A stretch of 64,000 nucleotides of DNA, from positions 484,054,557-484,118,556 of the forward strand of contig CM046876.1 of NCBI GenBank assembly GCA_025667525.1, given 5' to 3'. A program made the position numbers and the translations under genes. The DNA is from Glebionis coronaria (taxonomy: Eukaryota > Streptophyta > Magnoliopsida > Asterales > Asteraceae). Below, one piece after another: positions 34,082-46,575 of the stretch; the stretch's first letter is position 1; the number at the start of each line of letters is the position of its first letter. The notes beneath the pieces were generated by a model. That model was not told the origin of the DNA. It searched no databases and was given only the letters and a program-made list of their open reading frames with translations.

Positions 34082-37000
34082 ATGGATTCTACTGCAGAAT
34101 ATCGTGTGACGAACAACAACATCATGGTCGCGGGTAATAAAGAGAGACCACCAATGCTTGTGGCTGGTCGATATGCTCAATGGCAATCACGCTTTCTTCG
34201 CTATCTTGATACAAGACCTAATGGTGATGCCTTGAGACAATGTATTAACCATGGCCCATATGTTTTTTCTGAAATTGATGTTCCTTATACACCAGCCACA
34301 GACACATGTCCAGAAGTACCTGCAACAAAGAAAAAGGAAACTTTATCTGACCTTACACCCGAGAAACGTGCTTGGCATGATGCAGAAAAAGAAGCGATCT
34401 ATATGATCCTAAGTGGAATTGGAGATGATATTTATTCCACAGTCGATGCATGTCCTACAGCACAAGAAATGTGGACGGCCATTGAACGCTTGCAACATGG
34501 AGAGTCTCTCAACAAGCAAGATGTCAAAACAAACTTGTTTTGGAACTTTGGTAAGTTTACTGCATTGGATGGAGAATCAATTGAGTCTTATTATTCAAGA
34601 TTTTACAAGATGATGAATGATATGACAAGAAACAACTTGGAAGTATCCACCATGCAAGTCAATGTGCAATTTCTACAACAACTCCAACCAGAGTGGACAC
34701 GTTTTGTCACTTTGGTGAAACAACAGAAGCAGTTAGACAAGGTAAACTATCACACTCTCTTTGATATCTTGAAACAATTTCAGCATGAAGCAAATGAGAT
34801 TCGAGCTGAACGAGTGGCAAAGACGGCTAATCCACTTGCTTTATTAACTACCACTCAAAATGTCCAAGATCAACGATCTCATGCTCCTAAGCCATACTCT
34901 AGCCTATCATCCTCACCACGATATTCCACATCATCCAAGTCTTCATCATCCACAAGATCACGCGGCAAAGCACCAAGAGCACCTTCACCACCATCTGAGT
35001 CATCTTCAGGAGAAGATAGTGATGAAGATCAAGCTCAGAAGAATCGTGAGATGACACAACAAATTGCTTTCATTATGAAGACTTACCAGAAGATCTACAA
35101 ACCCACCAACAACAATCTTCGAACATCATCTAACACAAAGAACCGATATGTTGCGAGTCCTCCAAGGTATGACACACGTCGACGTGGTGAAAGTCCTTCT
35201 AGGTATGATCGACATAATCCAACGCATGTTGAGGGTTCTGCAAGATATGATCGACAAACTGCAAAGTATGATACTCAGAGGATTGCTGCTGCTACTGGGA
35301 ATAGGGAAACGGTTGGAAGTCAAGTGGTTCAGCAAAGCGGGATTCAATGTTTTAATTGCCAAGGTTTTGGGCATATGGCAAAGGAATGCAGAAAGCCGAA
35401 AAGGGTTAGAGACTCCAGCTATCACAAGGAAAAGATGTTGCTATGCAAAAAGATGGAAGCAGGGGTCAAACTGTCAGCTGAGGAAGGAGCTATGCTTGAT
35501 GACACTGATGATGAAGCCTCCGACCAGGAATTAGAAGCACATTACTCGTACATGGCACATGTTGAAGAAGTTCTCAAAGTCACTAAAGATGACAATGGTC
35601 CTATCTTTGACACTGAGCCAATCGATAAGGTACACACTACTGATGAATATAATGTGTTTGGTGATATTCCTGAGCATAGTGATCTACCCAATGCCATTAA
35701 TGACACGTGTATGATGGAAACGGTTGATAGTAATACCACACCCGATTCATCAGACATGTGCAATAATGAGTCTGAGGATGATCAACATGCAAATGAATAT
35801 GATGAAGAGGAACGTATTGCGCTTGCTAATTTAATTGCTACTTTACAAAAAGATGTCACTGAAAATAAAAAGAGTCAAAAGCAATTAAAGAAGGCAAACG
35901 CTACGCTCACTCAAAGTTTTGAAGAATGCAAAGCTGCTCTTATCAAATCTACTGAGATGACTGAAAGCTATAGAGATGAGCTCCTTCAGAAAACCAAAGA
36001 GCTTGAGGGGTACAAGGGAAGTGCGTTAAAAAGTCAAAAGGACGATTTTGAAAACAAATATAATACCACTCTTGAGTTATTAGCTAAAGAGAAACGTCAA
36101 TATAATGTTTTCTTAATGGATGAACGTCAAAAAACGTACCTTGCCAATACCAAAGTTAATGAACTTGAACAAAAGCTCTCTATGACCACTACTGATTCTG
36201 CTAAAATTCTAGAGGATAAGAAACAAGAGGTAGATGCGTTAAAACAAGACTTCAAAAGTAGATATGATAAAGAAACCGAAAAAGTTACGCAACTAGAAGC
36301 ACAAGTCGACTTTTTGAAGAACGTTGTTTATAAAACGCATGATTCTATTCAATCCGTAAGAATGCTAGCACCTCCATCGATGTTTAAGGGTCAAGCTAGC
36401 TTTGCAAGTCCTGAGTACCTTGCCAAAGCTCAAGCTGCGAACCCGCATCTTTATCTTGATGAGACTGAAAGGACAGATCTTGATTGCATGCCTCTAAGTG
36501 CCAATAGTGAAGAGACTGCCCTTTGGGATGCTGATAGTCAACCATCAGTTAATAAGGAGTTTGTGAAACCATATAATTATGCTTATGAGAATAGTCTTTA
36601 TGGTCTGTTCCACAAACAAACTCAGAAATCTCGTGAGGAAGTATTTTTAGAATGCAGGCAAAAGAGAATTCAATGGAAGAAAGCGTTTGCCACTAAGAAA
36701 ACAAACGTTTCTAAGTTCATCAACTACTTGCCCCTAGATGCTTCTAAAAGCAAGAGTAGGCAGATATTTGGGTTTCTTACTCATTACATAGATAATATTA
36801 AGTCCATTATTGATAATGATTGGAAACAACGACAAAATGACGAGTGGAAGAAACCAATTCCTCAAGACATAACTGTGCTTGTCAAACAAATCTTAATACC
36901 GAACGCGGCCACACTAAAAGAAAATGTTCTTAAATTCGAAAGCTTAATTCGGTCTGAAATGTTTGATGATTTACAATATGTTGAGTCTCTTGAGAAAGCA

Positions 37001-38464
37001 ATTGATGATCTTCAAATGGACAAGTCCATTTTCTCTGATGAATATGATTTACTCTTGCAAGAATGCGTTTCTAAAGATATTATGTGTGCTTATTTTACAT
37101 CTTGTGCTGATATTGATGAATATTCTGAAGTTGCATGCCAATATCTTGATAAGATCAAAGAATGTGAACGTCTTGAAATTGAGCTTTCGAAACGGAAAGA
37201 AAATGTTGACAAAAAGGCTTTTGAGTTACTTCAACACAAAACTGATTTCCTTCAAAAACATTGTCATTCACTTGAACTTGCTTTGCAAAAAGATGTTGGT
37301 CGTTTTCCACATGATAATAAATTGCAAGAAAAACTTTCCCAAACATTTCGAGAAATGAATGAACAGAATTTGGAAATTAAAGGGTTGAAAGCTCAATTAC
37401 AAGACAGGGACAGAGCGATAGCAGAGTTGCAGAAACTCATTGCTAAAATGGGCGGGAAAATTGTGGAACCTAGCATTAAGAAAAATGTTGTTAGACAACC
37501 CAATGCCTCTAAAGAGAATAGATCCTCTATCTTGGGAAAACCATCTGCTTTATCTAATTCCTCGTTTGCAAAACCTGTGTTTGCCCCCAAGATGGATGGA
37601 AAGGAAAGGTTACCACAAGCTCAACCCATCAGGAATCCTATAGCACCAAGTGTTAAGCACAATAATGTCATTAAACCAGGGATGTATAGAATGTCCACTA
37701 AGCCCACAAACAAAGATTCTCACTCGCCTCAGACTTCTAGAAACACTAATATTCATGTGTCTTCTACTACAGGAATAGTCTCCACTACTAGTGTTAGCCG
37801 GCCTCAGCTTAAGAGCACTCAAGTGAATGATAAGGTCTGGAAACACAAGAATCAAGGGAAGATGAAGCAAGTAGAAGAACACCCTAGGATTTTCAATGTT
37901 TCTAAGAATAAAACGTCTGTAATCGCGTGTCATGACGATTTGAATGATTCGACTTTGAATGCTATGAATGTGAAATTTGTTTGTGTCAAATGTGGCAAGT
38001 GTGCTAATGCTAATCATTCTATGTGTGCTATAAATAAAGTCAAAGGCGTAGATACTAGAACTAAGAAGCAAGTTGCAATGCCTATTAGAGCTAGTAAACC
38101 CAAACGCAAAGTGAACCATTCTGGTGCAACCCCCACTAAGAAAAGTAATGCATCAGACTCCACCACTAAGAATCCTAGAAGCAAAATTAAGGAATTATAT
38201 GAGTCTGCCAGTAAGTCTTGGAAATGGTGGTTTGCTAATCAATGTCCTCCCGGATATAAATGGATGCCTAAAGTTAGGACAGAAAATGTGAAAACGAGTG
38301 TTAGTAAGGACACTAATGATTCTACTATCACAACTACTGTGGTATCCAATTTAGCAAATGCTCCATCGTGTTCTAACTCTTCTGCAGGTGATACAAATAA
38401 TTCTCTTCATAATGGACTCCGGATGCACGAAGCACATGACGGGGAATCTCAAGCTTCTAATTAA
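34082..38464 (+). CDS. Gag with long coiled-coil extension, element C
   Basis: A single 1460-codon ORF. Residues about 25-240 resemble the copia-type Gag core ([14 protein letters not shown] ... [20 protein letters not shown] ... [12 protein letters not shown]). A Ser/Pro/Arg-rich linker follows, then one CCHC knuckle at residues 423-436 ([14 protein letters not shown]). Typical copia Gag would pass to protease soon after. Here about 1000 more residues follow: acidic and strongly helical Lys/Glu/Gln segments (about 570-770 and 960-1130) that look like coiled coils, a Cys-rich patch near 1299 ([19 protein letters not shown]), and a basic tail. The protease is in another frame. Long coiled-coil extensions are known in SIRE-like elements; the role is unproven. 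Confidence 0.85.
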   Translation: MDSTAEYRVTNNNIMVAGNKERPPMLVAGRYAQWQSRFLRYLDTRPNGDALRQCINHGPYVFSEIDVPYTPATDTCPEVPATKKKETLSDLTPEKRAWHDAEKEAIYMILSGIGDDIYSTVDACPTAQEMWTAIERLQHGESLNKQDVKTNLFWNFGKFTALDGESIESYYSRFYKMMNDMTRNNLEVSTMQVNVQFLQQLQPEWTRFVTLVKQQKQLDKVNYHTLFDILKQFQHEANEIRAERVAKTANPLALLTTTQNVQDQRSHAPKPYSSLSSSPRYSTSSKSSSSTRSRGKAPRAPSPPSESSSGEDSDEDQAQKNREMTQQIAFIMKTYQKIYKPTNNNLRTSSNTKNRYVASPPRYDTRRRGESPSRYDRHNPTHVEGSARYDRQTAKYDTQRIAAATGNRETVGSQVVQQSGIQCFNCQGFGHMAKECRKPKRVRDSSYHKEKMLLCKKMEAGVKLSAEEGAMLDDTDDEASDQELEAHYSYMAHVEEVLKVTKDDNGPIFDTEPIDKVHTTDEYNVFGDIPEHSDLPNAINDTCMMETVDSNTTPDSSDMCNNESEDDQHANEYDEEERIALANLIATLQKDVTENKKSQKQLKKANATLTQSFEECKAALIKSTEMTESYRDELLQKTKELEGYKGSALKSQKDDFENKYNTTLELLAKEKRQYNVFLMDERQKTYLANTKVNELEQKLSMTTTDSAKILEDKKQEVDALKQDFKSRYDKETEKVTQLEAQVDFLKNVVYKTHDSIQSVRMLAPPSMFKGQASFASPEYLAKAQAANPHLYLDETERTDLDCMPLSANSEETALWDADSQPSVNKEFVKPYNYAYENSLYGLFHKQTQKSREEVFLECRQKRIQWKKAFATKKTNVSKFINYLPLDASKSKSRQIFGFLTHYIDNIKSIIDNDWKQRQNDEWKKPIPQDITVLVKQILIPNAATLKENVLKFESLIRSEMFDDLQYVESLEKAIDDLQMDKSIFSDEYDLLLQECVSKDIMCAYFTSCADIDEYSEVACQYLDKIKECERLEIELSKRKENVDKKAFELLQHKTDFLQKHCHSLELALQKDVGRFPHDNKLQEKLSQTFREMNEQNLEIKGLKAQLQDRDRAIAELQKLIAKMGGKIVEPSIKKNVVRQPNASKENRSSILGKPSALSNSSFAKPVFAPKMDGKERLPQAQPIRNPIAPSVKHNNVIKPGMYRMSTKPTNKDSHSPQTSRNTNIHVSSTTGIVSTTSVSRPQLKSTQVNDKVWKHKNQGKMKQVEEHPRIFNVSKNKTSVIACHDDLNDSTLNAMNVKFVCVKCGKCANANHSMCAINKVKGVDTRTKKQVAMPIRASKPKRKVNHSGATPTKKSNASDSTTKNPRSKIKELYESASKSWKWWFANQCPPGYKWMPKVRTENVKTSVSKDTNDSTITTTVVSNLANAPSCSNSSAGDTNNSLHNGLRMHEAHDGESQASN

Positions 38465-41400
38465 CTTCGTGGAGAAGTTCCTAGGTACGGTCCGATTCGG
38501 AAATGATCAATTTGCACCGATCCTAGGATATGGAGATTTGGTTCAGGGGAATATCACGATTAAAAGGGTATACTACGTCGAAGGGCTCAATCACAATCTT
38601 TTCTCGGTTGGTCAATTCTGTGATGCGGATTTGGAAGTTGCTTTCAGAAAGAAGACATGTTTTGTTCGTGATTATGATGGGAATGACTTACTTACCGGTA
38701 CACGGGGTACTGATCTTTACACAATTTCACTTCAAGACACAACTTCATCAACTCCAATTTGCTTCATGGCTAAAGCTTCAACGACTCAGGCATGGTTATG
38801 GCATCAACGTCTTTCTCATCTCAACTTTGATACCATTAACTTGCTTTCCAAGAAAGATATTGTGAGAGGCCTTCCAAGCTTGAAATTCATCAAAGATCAT
38901 CTTTGTTCTTCTTGTGAACTTTGTAAAGCTAAACGAAGTAGCTTCAAAACAAAGACAACACCAAGCTCTAAAGGACGGTTAGATCTTCTTCACATGGATC
39001 TGTGTGGTCCCATGCGTGTTCAGAGTATCAATGGAAAGAAATATATTCTTGTAATAGTCGATGATTACTCAAGGTACACATGGACTCACTTCTTGAGGTC
39101 CAAGGATGAAACACCCGACGTTCTCATCAGCTTTCTAAAATTGATACAACGTGGTCTTCAAGCTCAAGTTAAAGTGGTTCGTACTGACAGAGGTACAGAA
39201 TTTTTGAATTCTACTCTGAGAAAGTATTTTGAAGCCGAAGGGATTGAACATGAAACATCTATTGCTCGAACACCCGAACAAAACGGCGTTGTTGAAAGAC
39301 GAAACCGTACTTTGGTTGAAGCTGCTCGAACATTATTATCCGCTTCAAAACTTCCACTATACTTTTGGGCCGAAGCCGTGTCAACCGCATGCTACACACA
39401 AAACCGCTCCTTAATTATCCCAAGACACGAAAAGACACCATATCACATAATTCATGACCGAAAACCTTCACTCAAACACCTTCATGTTTTTGGATGTACT
39501 TGTTACATTATACGAGATGGTGAAAATTTGGATAAGATGAAAGAAAAAGGTGATGCATGTATTCTTGTGGGATATGCAACTCAGTCTAAGGGATATAGAG
39601 TGTTCAACAAAAGAACAAAATTGATTGTCGAGACAATTCACATCCGCTTTGATGAATCTCAAGAAATGGCACTTGAACAAAACAGTTTAAGTCCCGACCC
39701 ACAACGACAAACGACTTTCGTTCACAACCGCACGGAACTCGAAACTAAAGACCACAGCAATGAACCGTCAAGTTCAACGCTGGTTCCAGAAAATGTTCCT
39801 AGAGCTGATATGACAGTCGATACGACAATTGAAGAGTTGGAAATGTTATATGGACCAATGTATGATGAATATTTCACGGGGGAGAAACAAGTTGTATCGA
39901 AGTCTTCCGCTGTCACTCATGATATGAATGATGATTCCGATCATCGTCAACAACCGGATACAACTTCATCTACTTCAACACGGGTTGCAGCAGATTTACC
40001 TCCTCAGAATATTACTTCAACAATCGATCCTACAACATCCACAACTACTGTCATTGCTCCAGAGAACATAAATCAAGCAGACAATGCATTATCTGACGAA
40101 GACGAATTTATCAACCCATTCGGTACACCGGTACACGAAACTGGAGAGTCTTCTACTCGCCATGTTGATTCGTCAAATATGCATACGTTCTATCAACGAC
40201 ATCCTTCAACACATCATTGGACCCGAGATCATCCTTTGGTTCATGTAATTGGAAACCCTTCACAGCCCGTTCGTACAAGACGACAGCTTCACACCGATGG
40301 CGATGTTTGTATGTTCGCACTCGCCGTGAGTTCAGCCGAACCGAAAAACATCAAAGAAGCCTTGGATGATCATGCTTGGATTGAATCGATGACGGATGAA
40401 ATTCAACAATTTGAAAGACTTAAAGTCTGGGAACTTGTTGACAGACCATACGATGTAAAACCATTAAATCTTCGATGGATCTGGAAAAACAAGATGGATG
40501 AAGAGAACACGATCATCAAGAATAAATCTAGGCTAGTGGCTAAAGGGTATGGACAGAAAGAGGGTATTGATTTTGAAGAATCATTTGCACCAGTAGCTCG
40601 AATGGAAGCGGTCAGAATTTTCCTTGCTTATGCTGCACATAAGGGATTCATCGTTTATCAAATGGACGTAAAGACGGCGTTTCTTAACGGTCCTTTGAAG
40701 GAAGAAGTTTATGTCACGCAGCCGGAAGGATTCGTCAATCCTCATTATCCTGACAAGGTGTATCGTCTCCACAAAGCACTTTATGGACTCAAGCAAGCTC
40801 CAAGGGCGTGGTACGACGAACTCTCGAAATTTCTGGTCTCCAAAGGTTTCTCAAAAGGTTCCATTGATTTAACTTTGTTCACTTATAAATATGGGGATGA
40901 CATTCTGCTTGTGCAAATTTATGTTGATGACATTATTTTCGGGTCTACAAACCCAAAACTTTCAAAATGGTTTGAAAAAGTAATGCACAGCCGATTTGAA
41001 ATGTCTATGATGGGCGAACTAAAATTCTTTCTAGGAATTCAAGTTCACCAATCCCCAAGTGGTATCTTTATAAACCAAGCTAAGTATTGTCAAGAGATAA
41101 TCAAAAAGCATGGTATGACTTTATGTGACCCCGTTGGGACACCATTATCAACCACATCGCTAGATGCTGACTTGGAGGGATTACCCATAGATCAAACGAG
41201 ATATCGTTCCATGATCGGGTCCCTCATGTACTTGACAGCAAGCAGACCAGATATTCATCATGCTACATGCTATTGTGCACGATATCAAGCACGACCCACT
41301 GAAAAGCACCTCAAGGAGGCTAAACGGATCTTTCGGTACCTTAAGAATACCATTCATTTGGGACTCTGGTATCCGAGGGAAACCGGTTTCTTTCTAACGG

Positions 41401-41900
41401 CCTATTCAGATTCTAATCATGCAGGGTGTCTTGATACACGAAAAAGTACTTCTGGTGGTGCACAATTTCTAGGTCAAGATAAGCTTGTGGGATGGTCTTC
41501 CAAGAAGCAGGATTGCACGTCACTTTCATCAGCCGAAGCGGAGTATGTGTCTCTATCTGCGTGTTGTGCCCAAGTTCTATGGATGAGAACACAACTCACG
41601 GATTATGGCTTCCACTTTGATAAAGTACCTATGTACTGTGACTCAAAGTCGGCCATAGCCATCTCCTGCAATCCAGTACAGCATTCCCGCACGAAGCACA
41701 TTGATGTCCGATATCACTTCATAAAGGAACAAGTTGAAAGAGGTATCGTTGAATTATACTTTGTTGGAACGGATTACCAATTAGCCGACTTGTTTACGAA
41801 AGCTCTGTCGAAAGATAGGTTTGAGTACCTCGTTAGGCAAATTGGTATGAGATGTTTGACTCCAGCAGACCTGGAGATTCTGGCAAAGGTGCCTGCTTGA
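38358..41900 (+). CDS. Pol (protease, integrase, RT, RNase H), element C
   Basis: An 1180-codon ORF in frame 3, overlapping gag (frame 2) by 107 bases. Protease active site DSG at residues 20-22. The integrase zinc region is WHQRLSHL ... CELCK; the core has D214, D277 and E313 (D,D(35)E spacing). Reverse transcriptase has [11 protein letters not shown] and catalytic YVDD at residues 855-858. RNase H follows: [30 protein letters not shown], ending [15 protein letters not shown]. No nonsense codon or missing catalytic residue is seen. The ATG at 38358 is only 57 bases before the protease aspartate, so translation is more likely by a +1 (or -2) frameshift from gag, unless a recent indel split one ORF. 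Confidence 0.9.
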   Translation: MLHRVLTLLQVIQIILFIMDSGCTKHMTGNLKLLINFVEKFLGTVRFGNDQFAPILGYGDLVQGNITIKRVYYVEGLNHNLFSVGQFCDADLEVAFRKKTCFVRDYDGNDLLTGTRGTDLYTISLQDTTSSTPICFMAKASTTQAWLWHQRLSHLNFDTINLLSKKDIVRGLPSLKFIKDHLCSSCELCKAKRSSFKTKTTPSSKGRLDLLHMDLCGPMRVQSINGKKYILVIVDDYSRYTWTHFLRSKDETPDVLISFLKLIQRGLQAQVKVVRTDRGTEFLNSTLRKYFEAEGIEHETSIARTPEQNGVVERRNRTLVEAARTLLSASKLPLYFWAEAVSTACYTQNRSLIIPRHEKTPYHIIHDRKPSLKHLHVFGCTCYIIRDGENLDKMKEKGDACILVGYATQSKGYRVFNKRTKLIVETIHIRFDESQEMALEQNSLSPDPQRQTTFVHNRTELETKDHSNEPSSSTLVPENVPRADMTVDTTIEELEMLYGPMYDEYFTGEKQVVSKSSAVTHDMNDDSDHRQQPDTTSSTSTRVAADLPPQNITSTIDPTTSTTTVIAPENINQADNALSDEDEFINPFGTPVHETGESSTRHVDSSNMHTFYQRHPSTHHWTRDHPLVHVIGNPSQPVRTRRQLHTDGDVCMFALAVSSAEPKNIKEALDDHAWIESMTDEIQQFERLKVWELVDRPYDVKPLNLRWIWKNKMDEENTIIKNKSRLVAKGYGQKEGIDFEESFAPVARMEAVRIFLAYAAHKGFIVYQMDVKTAFLNGPLKEEVYVTQPEGFVNPHYPDKVYRLHKALYGLKQAPRAWYDELSKFLVSKGFSKGSIDLTLFTYKYGDDILLVQIYVDDIIFGSTNPKLSKWFEKVMHSRFEMSMMGELKFFLGIQVHQSPSGIFINQAKYCQEIIKKHGMTLCDPVGTPLSTTSLDADLEGLPIDQTRYRSMIGSLMYLTASRPDIHHATCYCARYQARPTEKHLKEAKRIFRYLKNTIHLGLWYPRETGFFLTAYSDSNHAGCLDTRKSTSGGAQFLGQDKLVGWSSKKQDCTSLSSAEAEYVSLSACCAQVLWMRTQLTDYGFHFDKVPMYCDSKSAIAISCNPVQHSRTKHIDVRYHFIKEQVERGIVELYFVGTDYQLADLFTKALSKDRFEYLVRQIGMRCLTPADLEILAKVPA

Positions 41901-43506
41901 TTTATCTATCAAACATCAACTTGTAAATATCTTTGAAAAAGCAAAATACAAAAATATAAAACACATAAAAGCAAAACACAAAATTAAAAAAAATCTTTCA
42001 AAATCCAAAAATATTCTTCTCGACATGTCTTTCAGTATCGATAATATGGACGTGCCTAGAAATGTCGCTCAATAACGACACGGGTGTGTACATAAAGCTC
42101 GAATGAAAGTTGTAAATATTTTTCAAAACATGTCATTTCTTCTTTTAATAAAGGAAATTGTCTATTTTGGACAATATTTCCAAACAACGGGTAGAGCAAT
42201 CTATCACGGGTTGAGCTTGTCACAAAACATTCAACGTTTTGAGCTCAACACAATGGCTTGTAATTACTTTCAGATTGCAACCCGGAACTATATTCACGGG
42301 GGAGTGTACGATTTCGTGCTCTTACCCTTAGCAAAAGAAGTTAAATCTTCTTACACTTGAGTGGATTCGTCAAGACATTCAAAGTCTATGAACTCAAGTT
42401 TATGCTTTAGAAAAACCTCTTCGACAAAAAGAAATAGGATTTTTCAAAAAGCGTTGAACACATTTTTTTCAAGAATTTCTCAATGATTATTCAAAATCTT
42501 TCAAAAATTGTGTGTTCAACAACTCCCATCCTCAAAAAGCGAAATGTGGATCATATCCTCATAATGACAATTCAATTGGATCAATTTTTTAGGGGGAGCA
42601 TTTTAAACTTCATGCAAAAGATTAACACATCTTTCTCCCAGAGATTTCAAGACTATTTTTTCAAAATATATTTTAATCAAATTTGGTATCTCTAATATCA
42701 AAAGGTTTTATATATTAGAGATAGGGGGAGAAAATGTGATTAAAATGTGATCTAATATAAGACTCAAGCACTTTAACTCTTACCTACATGTGCGAAACAC
42801 TTTCGATTATCGATGCACTTGTGAAGGGGGAGCATTTCTAAAACGACAAAACTAGCAAGGTGTTAAATGTTTTTCAAACACTTTGTTAGAATTTAAAGTG
42901 GTTTTCATGGTTACGATCAAATACCCACAACATCTTTAATTCACGATGTTATTGGTGTCAAAAGGGTGGTTAGGTTTAAGTCCTATGATCCAACCAGAAC
43001 CGGAGGGATCTTCCCAGGGACAATCCAATAGATTATTAGAAGTCCTTAGGAAAGATGGAGTAGAATGTGAACGTAGCTGAATGCCGACTAAGTACTGATG
43101 CTAGCACTGGAACAATCACAACAAGGTGCTAGTAATGATGTCTTGGTAAGCATTGAAGGGGTTGAAGAATGAAAAAGAAATGTAAGGATAAAGGGTGTAA
43201 AGAAAGAAGCCCTCCATACAACTTAGGCAGAAACCGGGTCAACTCATCATGAAGACAAACTCATCATGGACCCAGTGATGTGAAGCACAACCCTTTCCTA
43301 GCTACTCAGGCTTCTCTCAAAAGAAGTTTGTTTTATTGTCACGGAGATCAACACGACTTCTATTGACTTTCTCACTCCGAGATAGTTGATATTGAATAGG
43401 TGGCATCTGCTCCAGCCTCCGACCACTAAAAGTGCACAAATCGAGTCTAGAGCCAAGAGATCAATCAAATCTCGTTAGGACACACGGATGAAGATCAAGA
43501 GAGTCC

Positions 43507-43905
43507 TACGCTATATCCTTGTGATATTGCTAGAACACTCAGAGTGATACTACTTAGTATTCACAATGATGAGTGGAAATCCTTCCAGTGTTAACATCAA
43601 ACAGCACTGCGGTAGGTCATATGCAAGATTCTTTATGAATTGAACATATGTAAAACTGAAAAGCAACAGTGGTTTGATTCTGAATTGATTCAAACTCGTT
43701 TCAGGTTTCTACGCAATATCTTTATGGTCTTGCCAGAACATTCAGAGTGATATTCATTAATATTCACAGTGACGAATGGAAATCCTTCTAGCGTCAACCT
43801 CAAACAGCGCTACGGTAGGTGACTTGTGAGATTCTTATGAATCAAACTTGTGTCAACTGGAAAGCAACAATGGTAAGATTCGTTAAGAATCAAACTTGTT
43901 CCAGG
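43507..43905 (+). repeat. Diverged 200-bp tandem duplication, element C 3' region
   Basis: Units 43507-43705 and 43710-43905 share the order TACGC(T/A)ATATC, TCAGAGTGATA, GGAAATCCTTC, CAAACAGC, GCGGTAGGT or ACGGTAGGT, AAAGCAACA and a closing CAGG, with many substitutions between them. Confidence 0.75.
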
Positions 43906-44473
43906 AATTTGAATTGACGGCTTTAATCAAGCGGATATCAATCCAATTGATTCACTCTTTATGTTCGCAGTCTTGCTTTGAGACGGTCGAGTAAAGAGAA
44001 CGGCTAGTACTGCCGCGAAACCCTGTCAAGGAGATTCTTAATTGAATCTACCTGATCACAGGTACGATATTTAATATCGTATAACGGTCTTCACCGACCG
44101 GAGGTAAAACGCTACCGATTTAGGACGAATGTCAAAGCCATTCAGTCCGTGTCCATGTTTTGTCTCGAGAAGGTGGCGTCACGGTGTACTCAGCAAAGTC
44201 AGATATACTCAACCACATATTCATGCCCAAAGACTTATCCAACAATTGATAGTGTGAGCATGTGGATAAAGACACAAGATCACAAGATGGCAAAGACAAG
44301 TCAAGAATGATTTGAAGATCTCAAGACTTAAAGACAAAGTCGAAAGACAACGACAAAGGCTCAAAGATCACAGCATGAAAGAACAAAACTACTGTTACAC
44401 GTTCAAGACTCATTTATGACGAAATTCATAAATCTCCATTGGAATCCAAATATCAAAGAGGAATGACCTCACA

Positions 44474-44484
44474 TTGGGGGAGAT
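44474..44484 (+). promoter_or_regulatory. Polypurine tract of element C
   Basis: TTGGGGGAGAT directly before the 3' LTR start TGTTAGCC. Confidence 0.8.
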
Positions 44485-44865
44485 TGTTAGCCTCAAAATA
44501 TTGAGTCAAACAAGAATTTTCGGTCATAGGTTTCTATTGTATTATTTATTAGAACGTTGTAATAAGTAGTTATTTAGTCGTGATTCACGGGCTTGGATTT
44601 AAACTAATTAAAGTCCAAAATACAAGCCCGGCCCAATATATAGTCCATTAAAGCCCGCATGTGGGTGGACTATATATACTACCCTCCTAGCATGTTAGGA
44701 GGGTGGTTGGTTCATTTGTATTCTCATTCCTTAATCTAACATTCACCTAGTTCCAACCATTTCTCTCTCACTTTCTCTCACTACTTTCTCTCTCTAGAAT
44801 TCTTCTCATTTCTACCTTTCTTTCTTAATAATTCGTCTTATATCATTCATATAAAAGGGACAACA
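44485..44865 (+). repeat. 3' LTR of element C
   Basis: 381 bp. One difference from the 5' LTR is visible: AAGAATTTTC here against AAGAATGTTC at the start of the 5' LTR. Followed by GTTCG (44866-44870). Confidence 0.95.
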
Positions 44866-44870
44866 GTTCG

Positions 44871-45884
44871 TCTTCTCGTTCACTGGACATAAGGTACGGA
44901 TTCCCGTCCTTTCAGTATGGACATTCTTTCCTTATTAGGATTCCCCGTATGCAGCCAAATGTTTTCCCGTAGTATAAGTTTATATGTTTGATTTGCTTAT
45001 GTTTAATTTAGAATACCTATAGCCATATACATGCATGACCAGTTTCACCTAGTTATGGAGGTACCATAACCATAACATTAGAGGCACTGATGTTATGACT
45101 TCACCACGGCGCAGTGATTGCTCGTGGCGTCCCTTCAGCTTTTGGCCATTTATTTATATTTATCATGTGGGGCGTATGGGTGCATCCTAGTTGCATGTAT
45201 CAGTCAGGATTTCATGGTGAATGTGGTGTGTGCCTTGCATCCTTCACAAGGAGCTGATCCTTCCTAACCAAACCAGAATATTAAATTAGAGGCAGCCCCT
45301 CTAATTTACATGATGAGGTCACGCCTCCAAGTATTCATGCACGGTGGATTTTCATGACCTATATTGACTAATGGTAAAATATATGTTAAACAGTTTTTAC
45401 AAGATAAACATAAGGCTTTTCAAACTATAAAACCAGTTTTATCAGGACTTAACCAGGTTACTCGGGACTTAGTTCTTCCGCTGTTATATGTTATATGTTA
45501 TATGCTTATCCTATTCATGCTCTATTGTACATCCGTGCATTGAGCATATTGCTCAGCCGTTTTCCTTTTCTATGTTCCCAAAACGGCAGGTACTCAGGGA
45601 CGCTCTTAGACATTAAGCGTACGTGCATATGGACTGGAAGCTTTCTAGCCTTTCTTTACGTTATACATTATCTTTCCTTTGATACATTTGCTATGGACAT
45701 TGTTTAATCCTTTCCTTTACTATACTTATGTTTGTGTGTGATGAGCCTTACTTGTTGGACTACCGATGTTTGATTCCGGTATTTTCCTTTTATGGTCATG
45801 TAATGTTTAGACATTTTTCCTTGTATGCTTTGATGACACGCCATAATTACGCGTGACATTCCATTATCGAAATGGGGTGTTACA
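44871..45884 (+). repeat. 3' LTR of element B, second part
   Basis: Resumes with TCTTCTCGTTCACTGG exactly as in the 5' LTR at 24353, and ends GTGTTACA at 45884. It is followed by target copy AAACA (45885-45889). The 70-codon ORFs here mirror those of the 5' LTR and are not genes. Confidence 0.9.
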
Positions 45885-45889
45885 AAACA

Positions 45890-46575
45890 TATGATTATGT
45901 ACATATAAATGAACTTGATAAAAATCATGAAATCCATCAAACATTAAATATAGCCGTGGGCTATAAGTCCCATTTTTGGACTTTTGATAAACTTGTAAAC
46001 TTGCAATAAGCCTAGATCTCATTGTTGGACTTTTGGTTTACTTGTAAACATATAACAAGCTTAGATCTCATTTTGAAACACTATAAATAAATATAGCCGT
46101 GGGCTATAGAGCTTATTTTTTGACTTGTGATTAACTTATAACAAACATAGATCTCTTCTTGAAACACTATAAATAATTATAGCTGTGGGCTATAGAGCTC
46201 ATTTTGGACTTATGACTAACATGCAAACGTATAAAAAACATGGATCTTATTTTGAAACACACTAAATAAAACATGCCGTGAGTTGGGATCCATATTTAGA
46301 GATCTTAACTTATTTTGTTGAACTTGTAATAAACTTAGAAAAACCCTAGATCTATGCCTTGGATAATTTTTACTTTCATTAATGGACTAGCTAAGCCCAT
46401 GTAAAAATAGCTGAATCATTAACTAGGCCCAATAGACCCAATAAAATGTAGCCGTGTGTTTTAGGAACCCATTATTCCTATTTAGTGCCTTATGAACCCA
46501 CTTAGCTAATCTTGAATTATTAATGGACTTAAAATGTAATTAGGCTCATTAGGAAGCCCAATAGTTCTTTTGACA
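45890..46575. other. Repeat-like DNA right of element B, with recurring ATAGCCGTGGGC motif
   Basis: Continuation of the target of element B. The phrase ATAGC(C/T)GTGGGCTATA recurs at about 45950, 46092 and 46179, with degenerate copies near 46272 and 46448, often after GAAACACTATAAATAA. Units are 90-180 bp and diverged. No gene seen. Probably part of an older LTR. Confidence 0.5.

Larger units (their letters stand above)
41901..44484 (+). other. 3' non-coding region of element C
   Basis: About 2.6 kb without a real ORF, so no env-like gene is seen. Purine tracts resembling the true polypurine tract occur at 42591 (AGGGGGAGCA), 42723 (AGGGGGAGAA) and 42826 (GGGGGAGCA). A diverged tandem duplication spans 43507-43905. 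The true tract (TTGGGGGAGAT) ends at 44484, just before the LTR. Confidence 0.7.
32744..44865 (+). mobile_element. Element C: young Ty1/copia retrotransposon, apparently complete
   Basis: 12.12 kb, ends TGTTAGCC and GGGACAACA, flanked by GTTCG (32739-32743 and 44866-44870). The two 381-bp LTRs (32744-33124 and 44485-44865) differ at one base by eye. It has a long leader, a 1460-codon gag ORF, an overlapping 1180-codon pol ORF with all catalytic residues, and 2.6 kb of 3' non-coding DNA. Integrase before RT defines copia; SIRE-like affinity is suggested by the very long gag and the purine motifs, but the short LTR is unusual for SIRE. Confidence 0.9.
21969..45884 (+). mobile_element. Element B: Ty3/gypsy chromovirus with nested MITE and copia insertions
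   Basis: Outer ends TGTAAAACCC and GTGTTACA, flanked by AAACA. The 5' LTR is 21969-25366 (including a MITE), the internal region 25367-30701, and the 3' LTR 30702-32743 joined to 44871-45884 (split by element C). Gene order gag-PR-RT-RNase H-IN-chromodomain makes it a chromovirus, Tekay/Del-like by resemblance. Its gag is unusual in having three apparent introns. Pol carries stops and a frameshift, and one RT catalytic aspartate is replaced. Confidence 0.9.

Noticed and set aside
41901..44484. env-like gene downstream of copia pol
   Set aside because: Only ORFs up to 85 codons without signal peptide or membrane segment of note.
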